A stretch of DNA of 64,000 bases from Takakia lepidozioides (taxonomy: Eukaryota; Streptophyta; Takakiopsida; Takakiales; Takakiaceae): positions 68,180,756-68,244,755 of the forward strand of contig CM060731.1 in the NCBI GenBank assembly GCA_030704615.1, read 5' to 3'. Each line of letters starts with the position of its first letter. Position 1 is the first letter of the stretch. A program made the position numbers and the translations under genes. The notes beneath the pieces were generated by a model, which did no database searches, was not told where the DNA came from, and saw nothing but the letters and a program-made list of their open reading frames with translations. Positions 55,393 through 64,000 of this stretch are shown here, one piece after another.

Positions 55393-55572
55393 CGACATCC
55401 AATAGATTGCCTAATGGTTAGGGCATAATGTCATTTCAATAATGGGTGTGGGTTCAAAACCACGTATGTGTGTTGGATGTTATACCTTCCTATCGGATGG
55501 TAGTAGCCATTTCGGGGTCAAGTGACACCATAAGTTACGTTGCTTCAGCAAAAGTCCATTTTTTTATTTTTC
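55393..55572 (+). mobile_element. tRNA-derived SINE, copy 2
   Basis: Head: ACATCCAATAGATTGCC, A-box-like TAATGGTTAGGGCA, B-box-like GTGGGTTCAAAACCAC. Then TGTTGGATGTTATA and the shared tail TTTCGGGGTCAAGTGACACC, ending in a T-rich run (55560-55571). Same layout as copy 1 at 8808. Confidence 0.75.
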
Positions 55573-56518
55573 CGTGGTTGACACATAGCCAATTTTTTGT
55601 TGGGCCAGGCCCAATTGAGATAAAAAGATGACATAAACCAAACATAGCGTAAATAAATGCATCTTTCTTTTGAGAGTAGTGCACCCTATAGGTGGTGGAA
55701 TTTATCAAGTATGACATATCTACAAGGGGACTAGTTGACCGCTATCAATTTTGAATGAGTGTATAAGGGATCTAGGGTGTTGAGGTCTAGACAGAAGTTT
55801 TTGGAGTTGTCAAGCTCTTTTGATTATGTATAGTTATTTGGAGACGGTGTAATGTGGGATGTGTTTGCAATGTAGGGAAAGATGTGACCTTGTGTACTTG
55901 AGGGGGTTGGGTGTTGCACATTATGCGATGCTTGTTAGGATATATTGGTGGCCAAGATTACATCTTTGTTGGCCCTGCCATCAGGCAGATTCTATGCAAT
56001 GGTTTCTCCCACTTGTCATAGGACCAATGTTTTTCTTTTAATGATTGTCATCCATTTGACATCCATTTTGGTTTCAGTCTTGTCAATTTGTATGCAGGAT
56101 GCGATCTTGGCACCGTCATATTGCCTCAATGCTGGGAGGATTATGTACAAGACCAGATGAGGTCATGTTCAGGTTGCGAGAAATGATGGGGAGCATGCCG
56201 ATTTGAAGGATGGTGACTTGCTACTTATTCCAAAATTCTTTCCCCACATTAAGAAACCGAGCGGTGATGGATTTGAATGGATTTTGGGGGCGCCATATGA
56301 AGGCATGTTGACACTGTAGGAGTTGATTGTTCATGTTACGACCTACAAGAGACTAGCCATGTCATGGTCTGTGAGAGTAGCTCATAACTAAAAACGCGGT
56401 ACATACCTAGCCTTAGCCCACCATGGGTTTGCTCTCTTTTGTAAAAGTGAGTGGTGTAGGTGCAAATTGAGCAATATAACAAAATATCTTGTTTTGAGTT
56501 TATATATGAGAGAGCATT

Positions 56519-56522
<4 letters not shown>
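55573..56522. other. Non-coding interval between SINE and microsatellite
   Basis: No gene supported. A plus-strand segment around 56040-56330 has some coding-like words but no domain or long frame. Confidence 0.3.

Positions 56523-56582
<60 letters not shown>
56523..56582 (+). repeat. (CT)n microsatellite
   Basis: About 30 uninterrupted CT dinucleotides, followed by GTGCGCGCG. Likely polymorphic. Confidence 0.97.
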
Positions 56583-56585
<3 letters not shown>

Positions 56586-56871
56586 CGCGCGTATATCTTC
56601 ATGTCCATATGAGGTAAGAGGCTTTTGAACAACTATTTGTCTATGTCCAGTCCATGTGAATAATATAATGGAACTCTCTAGTTTGACAATTAAGCTTACT
56701 CATTATAATTCAACTGATAAATGATTGTTGAACATGGACAAACTGATTTGTGGGAATTATTAAATCGATGGAAAAACCAACAGCAGATTCGATGGGTAAA
56801 CTGTTGCTTACTAGATCCTTCTACAGTGAACAAACAAATTAAACTATCTATCATAGTAGGTTTATGTGTTT

Positions 56872-57070
56872 AATGGTGGACACCAAGCCCGGTGGTAATT
56901 GACACATACCACCAAGAAAGCGGTTGTGGGGTTCAATCCAACAATTGATGTCAGAAAAGTGTCCACCCTCCAGCCGGAAGGCAATTGTCCTTTCGGGTAA
57001 AGAAACACCATAATTTACGCTTCCTTCAGAAAGTGTCAAACGTTTTTCTTTTCTTTTCTTTTATTCTTTT
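56872..57070 (+). mobile_element. tRNA-derived SINE, copy 3 (more diverged)
   Basis: A-box-like GCCCGGTGGTAATTGACA, B-box-like GTGGGGTTCAATCC, then ATTGATGTCAGAAAAGTGTCC and the family tail CCTTTCGGGTAAAGAAACAC. It ends in a long T/C run (57041-57070). The tail identifies it with the copies at 8808 and 55393. Confidence 0.7.
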
Positions 57071-58239
57071 GGTTGAGTGATGCACTTACCATTATCGTTA
57101 TTAGTGCATGGTAATACACACTGCACCATGTTATGAGCATGGAGAAACATAGTTTGCCCTAGCTAGCAACCAGAGTCAATGGAACTTACGCACCAAATCA
57201 GGAGTCAACACCACAATTGCCCTGCTTCTATCCTATGGGGCATCAGAGGGTCCATGACCGGTGTTTGGTGTTAACCACCAAGAGCTGGGTTAACCACTGG
57301 TTCCAGTTATTAGAAACCGGACTAGAACTAGACCTGCGCAACTGGACCTACACTTATAGAACCGACAGAACCATAATAGTCAGTAGGTAGGTAGTCGATT
57401 CTGCCGCTTTTGAGAAATCATGATCATTTTTTGCGAGCATATATGGATATTTGTCAGGCAGTTCATATATACCAGCTCATTTTGTAGAAATTATGAAAAT
57501 CGCTCTTGTTTTAGCCACATTGCTGGCAGATTATGCTTTTGCATAATGGCTTCTGCCACATTATGCAAAAGCATAATGTGCTAGTTTGACTTTTCAATTT
57601 CTATAGCCTAGTATGATTTGCAGCTATCGCATGATAACGTATTGAAATAAGCATAAAAGATAGTTGTGGCATAGATTCGTGAGAGAACCACAAACTCTAA
57701 GTACCTCCTTCAAGATGACAATAAAAATTGACAGTTTACGTACATGTGACATTGCCATAATCTCTGACAAAGCTCAAAAAATGTAATCGCTATTTGGAAT
57801 ATAACCATATATTATACTGTCTTTAAATCTGCTCAATCTTGCAGCAATGAGCAAGACAAACTTCAATCTCTCGATATTATAATATCTTGATCATGTCTAT
57901 TGAAACTCAAATATGTCAGATCTACTCAGATTTTTGGACTGCTTTCAACATCTCCATTGCGCTTGAATGATCAGCCATAACCAAAATTTGTCACATACGT
58001 TGCCAACTTGTGCCTCTCAATACATCTATCCAAGTGAGCAACTATTTTTAAACTGTAGTTTAGGTTACCAATTCTGCAATCAAATCTTAGCTCTGGCCCA
58101 TCAGCATTTAAAGCATATATGCGTAGCTGCTCTATATTATAGCTGCATCCAGCCCTCTAATCCTTTTGATATGATAATGTTGCACCCGTCGATCAGCAAC
58201 CCGCTGCAAATCCTTGCTCGAGCCCCACAATGGAGTGTG
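57071..58239. other. AT-rich non-coding interval
   Basis: A short inverted repeat lies near 57530-57580 (TTATGCTTTTGCATAATGGC ... CATTATGCAAAAGCATAATG). No gene. Confidence 0.4.
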
Positions 58240-60555
58240 AGCAACCATGGCAGACAACTCCGCCATACCATACATGTCATCCTACTCTCCCGGAGGTGAC
58301 ACATCCTCTGAATGAGTGTTGTCATCTAACAACTTTGTAGGCCAAGTCACTACAGCTGTGAATACTGTCAGTGTCGGCATCTTACCTTGCTGGGCAACCG
58401 CAACTCCTCCTATAAACGTCACAGGGAGCTGTACATATCGGCCTTCCCCTGACTACCATCCAGGCCTATAGGAAGCTGACTCCTCTCAAAAATCCAGGGT
58501 GAAGCCCATGGGGTACAACATTGCCTCACCAACAAGGACATCGTATGAGACCGCGTCTGTCACAATGGCCTTGGCTCTCATCACTGAGCCATCTATAGGA
58601 TGATCCGGCTGTAGTCTGATAGCCAACTCATGTCATCTCATGCCCCTGATCCTCCTAGAGATGTCTGTATCTGGAAAGGGCACGGCTCCATATCCGCCTC
58701 CATGAGGCCCAAGCCTACAATAGCAGCTCTGCCCAGCATCAATGGCTGAGCTCCCGAGTCCAACAAGACTCGTAGTGGCCGGTATCTCTTGCCTGCCGGT
58801 CCACTCAAATAGAAAATGTCATCCTGGTTGTCTAACATAACAACTTCAGGTGTCACCATGGCGCGTTCAATGGCTGGCCTAGCTGACAGCTCCATCAACC
58901 TGGCAGCTGCAGCTTGTCATGGCGCCGCCGTGGCAGTCTTGACCCTCAAATTTGAGGATCCCTCCAGTACTACACCTCCCACTATCTCCGCAGAAGATGA
59001 AGTAACCTCCGCACTCTCACAGAGTGTAGCTGCCAGCCTGAACACCTCAGCTGGTCTTATCCCCGGCGTCGCAATCATGGTAGCCGAGAACAATGGAGCC
59101 TGGCACACAGATGTGGCCGCCCCCAATAGCACACTAGCTGCCATACCTCGGCAACACTAGGTAGTGGTGTTGCCCGTGTAGCTCTCCCCAATGGCATAGT
59201 AACCTCCGCCTAGGTAACAGTCGAGCAAGAACTAGATGCCATGGACGGCGTCGACACTATCTCCGCCAATATGAATGACTGAGGAAGCCTGGCCTAACGG
59301 CTTGCCTCCTCACGCTGTGGATCCAACTCCACCTCCGCACCCTGTGGCTCACGAACTCGTGCTGCTCCTCGAGTCACTAGTGCCGCTGCTGACTCCACTT
59401 GCATTAGTAATAGTCATGCTTCACACATAGTGGTAATGGTAGTGTGCCCGACACTAGTGGTAGTGGTAGTGGCACCCCTCAGTAGTGGTAGTGTTTCCCC
59501 GCACATGAATCCCATGCCTCCCATGTCTCCTCCCTCAGGAACAGGAGGTGGACCATCCGGCCTTGGAGCCGGTACCACCTGAGCTGTGGCCATGGCAGCG
59601 AGCCTCTGCTCTAGCTGCTGAAGCCGGTTGGCCATGCCTTGGTCAACACCCTGACCTCCGCGTCCTTGGCTATGTTGAGCTTGCCATTGGCCTGCACCTC
59701 GTGCCTGGCCACCTCGTCCTCTCTGGGCTACTCCACCTCGCCCCCGGCCACCATTGTTCCCTTGGAACTGGCCTGGGCGCAACTCAGAATGCAAACCATA
59801 GCACTGGGCCTCTCCATGCTCGTACTTGCCACAATGCCCACACTGCAACTGTACAAGCTGTGCCGGTGCCAAACCATTGCCTCCCTCTGGGCAATCCTTC
59901 TTGACATGGGTCCTCCACATGTCCAGCACACCACATCCGTCCGTTGTTGGCTAGCAAATGAAGGGAGAGACCCCTGCATCTGAGGTCCTCTCTGTCCTTC
60001 CCTGGGCTTCACCTGAGCCTCCTTGTTGCCTCGAGCACGTTGAGGTAGTGGATGGCTAGGAGCACCACTACCCCGTGGTGCCTCCTTAGCAAATCCCACC
60101 ATGACCACTCGTTCCTCCACCATGTTGAGCTCTATCCGCTCTGCCAGCAAAAACACATTTCCTAAGGTGGGTTGGGCCGCTTATAGGAGAGTTGCATCCC
60201 GCACCCTTCTCCTCAGCTCCTTGTCCAATATCCCGTACCAGAACTGGACTGCCTGAGCCTCCGTAACCCCTTGGGTTACATTAATCAAGCGCCTCATGTG
60301 AGTGAAAGCCTCCCTCAAGCTGTCAGTAGGCTTCCTCTGGAACTCTTGCAAGCTCTTCAACTTCTCTGTCCTCACCCCTTGGTATTTCCTTCTCAACTCT
60401 TCGAAGAACTCCACAACAGGGTGGTATCTCGTGATACCACCCCAACGGCCCATCACGGCCACTGTTCCATTCGTTCCCTGGAACTCCCAACGAGTTCCCA
60501 TGCGTTCCCGAGCTCTCCCCGAGCTGGGGTTTGCTCCTGCACCTGCTGCCGCCAA
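58240..60555 (-). pseudogene. Retroelement gag and aspartic-protease fragment
   Basis: On the minus strand: a gag-like region with TRYHPVVEFFEELRRKYQGV and helices to RRRVRDATLL, then an in-frame TAA (about 60180). A first zinc knuckle (CWTCGG...HVKKDC, with a frame change between its halves near 59920) is followed by a second Cys/His cluster (CGHCGKYEHGEAQC). A Gly/Arg/Gln-rich region and an aspartic-protease-like domain follow (LLDSGAQPLMLGRAAIVGLG, about 58750-58770), continuing through DVLVGEAMLYPMGFTLDF, a TGA, and ASYRPGWQSGEGRY. Two knuckles plus a retropepsin-like domain suggest a Ty3/gypsy-like element. No integrase or reverse transcriptase is in the window and no LTRs were found, so it is a truncated relic. 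Confidence 0.72.
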
Positions 60556-62111
60556 GCTATGGCTTCTGCGAAGCCACCAGACCTGTTGTCATGCTTTCTT
60601 AGGTTTTCACGGCCCACCAGAGGTGCCCCCAACTCAACAAGCAAGCTATATGCTGCCCAATAAGCTCTATTTCATCATGAAGCTCACAAAAAATGAATCT
60701 AAAAATACACACATTTACAAACTTGGTGCACATGCACTTCTCATGCATATCCCCTGGCTCTAGGACGCCTCGCTGCTGCCCTTCCAGCCCGCTTTTTGCC
60801 ACTCCAAGAGCCCTTATACTGCTGAGTTTCAGATTGAAACTCCAACTCAGCATATGTTTCACAAGTGAACTGATTTGCACCCAAGAGGGACCAGCCCCTT
60901 CTCTTCACTCATACCTCTTCATGAGCTTGGAACTAAAGCTCCCAACGGGCTGCGATGCATTCCCTCGCAGTTCCACCATTCGGCTGCTCCTCATCTACCC
61001 GCAACAACTAGTTTCGGGCAGAAATACCTAGAGCTGATCATATCATCTCCAACCTGCAACATGCTAGTTTCCCATGCGCAGCCCATATTTCTGCAGCTCC
61101 TTAACTCGGCCTGCAGCCGAAGAAGACGACCACCAATTCGCCCACTCGTGGCCAGCATCTCCTCCGCTTCACACTAGAAGCCCAAACTCAGTTGCCATAG
61201 CGTTGAGCTATGCAACACTGACCGCCTCTCTATCCATTGCAAACCTGCAACCTGTTCGTCTTTGCACTCTATCCCCTTTGGATAGGCTCATGCACGAATC
61301 CTTGCACTTTAGGCTGAACCGCTTTTCATGATCTGAAAACACAAGTGCTACAACTAACTCGAACCTGGCACTCACAAACTCGAGCTCATTTTTCTCGAGT
61401 GATAAGGAAAATGAATGATACAAGCACACAAGCTCTCTCAAACTCACATACTTGCACATGAAAACATCATTCATATATTAAGTCGAGCCAAGTGCACCCC
61501 ATGCCATGGGGAATCCACACTACGGCGCCATAGCTAGACGCGGTGAGGCTCAACTCGAGAAAGATGAGCCCACCGCGATCTGCCGTGAAGATAACAACGC
61601 CAGGTGCCCAAACATGTATTGGCCCATGGATTGACACTTGGGTCAATCCCAAATGTCAATATATAAAAACTAGCTATTTCCTAGCTAACTTCACACTAGT
61701 GGTAAAATAACTTGACAACTCGATAGTGAATCACATCCGCCACAAATACATCAGAATCCAAAGCAATAGATGCTATATCCACAAACTTTTGTCAAGATAA
61801 AATTGATGTGAGACTCCCTATTGCAAAATAAATTATGAATTATTCGAATTTTGAGCATTGCTTATCGAATAAAATTAAAAAAATTGATTCCATTGACTTT
61901 GATTTCGATTTTCTTGGTCGACAACTTGGCTGGGTTGTTTCGAGCCTTTGGACATCTAATCTGTGCTCGCATTCAAGCCAATGATGTGGAAACAAAAAAA
62001 TCTATCTTCCAATTCAATATTCTCAAAGACTGTAGGTTTCAGAAAGCAAAATTAGCTTGTCAAACGTCTGCAGCTGTTTGACATGGGCGTAAGGGAAAGA
62101 TTATAAACATC
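60556..62111. other. Probable 5' region of the gag fragment, then AT-rich sequence
   Basis: 60556-61660 may include leader or LTR remnants of the minus-strand gag element, but no paired LTR is visible. From about 61670 the sequence becomes AT-rich. A plus-strand open frame at 61851-62081 is unrecognised. Confidence 0.35.
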
Positions 62112-62672
62112 ATGACAATAGATCAACAGAGAATACATATTCTCCAAGAACCTTTCATGTCAAAAGTTGATATGAGGGGATGTAGGAGAGTCGTCTTTCA
62201 TTGCACCCTTAGTTTTTGCATCAGATGTGCTACGGAACTAATTTATAACATGATGGACTCTGACTTTACCTTTGGAAGAGATCCTGTTGGATCTTATGTT
62301 CGTTACGATGAGCGACAGTTGAAGAATCATAAGTTTGATATATTCCATTTCCAACCTAAACGATTAATTAGGAGGCTAGTTCAGGTGTACATTCTTGACG
62401 TTCTTGCAACCTTTCGGTGCTTCTATGATCACCGTTCAGTCTGGGGACACGAAGAAGTAGGACCACATCTGTTCTTTTTAAGCCCCTTGATAGGACTCCT
62501 TGTGCATGGCCTGGAGTGGTAAGGTTATCTTAATGTCTCTAATTCTTATTTTATTATTGTTTTAATGGTAATATGTTATGGCTAGTAGATATAATTTCTA
62601 ATTTGACATCTTGTTTACTTTTGTAGTGTCGTACAACAAAATACATGTTGGACAACGCAACTGTCAACATAG
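62112..62672 (+). CDS. Unrecognised two-exon reading frame (AT-rich)
   Basis: ATG at 62112 opens 136 codons with protein-like composition (FTFGRDPVGSYVRYDERQLK; FDIFHFQPKRLIRRLVQVYI). A donor at 62518/62519 (GGAGTG|GTAAGG) and an acceptor at 62626 (TTTTGTAG) join in phase 2 to 15 more codons ending in TAG. The protein has no signal peptide or known motif that I can name. The region's base composition differs from that of the neighbouring gag fragment. It may be the 3' part of a longer gene or of an unfamiliar mobile element. Confidence 0.35.
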
Positions 62673-62744
62673 TTAAAAGTGATTACAATTATTGATATCG
62701 AGGGTAACAATGCATGACAGTTTACAAACAAAACTCCAAGGGTA

Positions 62745-63704
62745 ATTTTGACTAAAAGCCGCTTAAATCGAATGGGAGTTCCACTGAAAATTGGTATGAG
62801 AATAACATGCCATCAAACTGAGGAAGGATATATTATGAGATATGACGTAGATATGGAGGGTATAATGTCCCGTATCGTTCAGAACATCATCTCTGCTATA
62901 CCTGGTAGGGGAGGAGACATAAGTTGGGAGGCAACCCTACAATACTTATATGGGATAGAAAGATGGGAAGGGATTCAGCGAGGAGAGTCCAACTCTAGAT
63001 TTGACGCATCTCTAGTTCTTTATTATTCTGTTGGCCCAGCTTCCAGACTTCCAAGTTCTACATGTCTTGAAAGTAACTTAAACAAGTCTATATATTTTTG
63101 TCACAATGTTCTTTTGTTGTAAAAGAGGGTGAAAGAAACAAAAACTTCAAGAGTCTTCGAATACTACCTTTGTTCATGAATGCCATCTATCCGCAAAAAT
63201 ACATCTCGCAAAAATTAGTGAGAGTCAATGGGAAAAATCCATACACTATGCTAGTGAGAGGAATACTCCTAGTAAGCTCCACAATTGAGATTTTTACTTT
63301 AACATTTCAGCTGATCATGTGTGCCCCAGAATCTGAAGAAGGTATGTTCCAAATCAGTGACCCTATTTGAAAGGTTCTAGGTGGAAGGATATGAGTGGGG
63401 GTTTCCTTCTGGGAATTGCTGTTGTATTTACTATGGAAATGGTTTTTGTGTGCAATGTCTGTTTTAGACGTCTTTGCATAGTATGTGCATGCGTGAGAGA
63501 AAGAAAGAAAATCCAGGTCGCATCCAGTCTGTGCGAGTAACCTCGCTCCTACAGTTCCGATTCAATTCCTTGCTTGATGGATATCTCTGGGGTGACCTGA
63601 ATTTTCATTCATTGCCACACTATCAATTCATGGTTGCCCATCTGCGACAATGTGCTAGAGAGCTTGGGCTCAACTCCTCTGCACTTTGGGAATGCAATGT
63701 GTAA
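62745..63704 (+). other. Further AT-rich coding-like frames, unrecognised
   Basis: Open frames at 62748-63122 (MSRIVQNIISAIPGRGGDIS; LQYLYGIERWEGIQRGESNS), 63098-63370 (FMNAIYPQKYISQKLVRVNG) and 63474-63704 (FRFNSLLDGYLWGDLNFHSL) have protein-like composition and the same strand as 62112-62672. No splice path joining them was established. They could be exons of one gene or a decayed element. Confidence 0.25.
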
Positions 63705-64000
63705 TCGAGTCTGGGTTTGAAGGGAGAAAAATTGGTTGTCATCATTGTTGGCCTTTTGCTGGGGGTTTTGGTGTGACATAGCATATGAACGTAGGCATCA
63801 TGGTGTAGAGCTATATATCTTGCAGTTTCCTACAAAGATTGTTGTTGGTTTATGTTCGAAGGAAGTTGTGTTGTGGACAGAATAGTGCAAGATCTATGTA
63901 AATGAGCAACTGTAAATGAGCTATAGTGTGTGCTTGTGCATCACAGGTTCTCTTGTGCATCGCCACTTCTGTTCAATTATACTGGATCCATGGGTCAGAG
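63705..64000. other. Right edge, non-coding
   Basis: No feature recognised. Confidence 0.35.

Noticed and set aside
57240-57390. Possible small RNA gene in a region with several short inverted repeats
   Set aside because: There is no box motifs, terminator or conserved structure I can point to.

Overview
The window looks like a piece of a large, repeat-rich land-plant nuclear genome, most likely a seed-free vascular plant (fern or lycophyte). This is an inference from PLS-class pentatricopeptide repeat (PPR) genes with an E-type C-terminus, a Ty1/copia element primed by initiator tRNA-Met, tRNA-derived SINEs, plant-type introns and long gene-poor gaps. I cannot name the species. Few cellular genes look complete: a two-exon secreted lipocalin (53.2-54.1 kb) is the clearest. 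Most other coding sequence belongs to mobile elements or decayed PPR copies.

Layout. 1-3 kb: an unassigned exon-like reading frame, a LINE endonuclease fragment and the 3' part of a PPR gene. 3.0-7.7 kb: a 4.7-kb Ty1/copia element with 307-bp LTRs and a 5-bp target duplication, inserted on the minus strand inside that PPR gene, which resumes at 7.75-8.2 kb. 8.8-9.2 kb: a head-to-head pair of SINE pieces. 10.3-11.8 kb: a Ser/Pro-rich two-exon gene. 13.5-14.2 kb: an array of about 15 GC-rich hairpins just upstream of a broken, unusual protein kinase (14.8-16.0 kb).

16.7-30.3 kb is the most remarkable part and looks like one transposon about 13.5 kb long. It has similar GTGAGC-rich ends in opposite orientation, a minus-strand MULE-type transposase with a SWIM zinc finger (frame broken in places), and a 3.5-kb array of about 31 hairpin units with a 116-bp period. 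It also carries a plus-strand gene whose nine exons join without a phase error into one protein of about 1,051 residues. That protein has a ParB-like GxxRxxA motif near its N-terminus and a permuted (beta-class-like) SAM-dependent methyltransferase region at its C-terminus. The hairpin array lies between the divergently oriented transposase and ParB-methyltransferase genes. I propose, as inference, that the array is the target of one or both proteins.

30.3-37.2 kb: two inverted copies of a ~740-bp element, each with its own terminal inverted motif, bracket a C/T-rich tract and a decayed ORF1-like gene; unrecognised coding pieces lie on both sides. A third copy of the GTGAGC/CCTATTACCG end sequence lies at 37.1 kb. 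37-52 kb: mostly non-coding, with a PPR pseudogene (46.25-47.6 kb), a small palindromic tandem repeat (43.0 kb) and four copies of an unrecognised dispersed coding fragment. 53-64 kb: the lipocalin, two more SINEs, a (CT)n microsatellite, a decayed gag-protease retroelement fragment and an AT-rich group of unrecognised reading frames.
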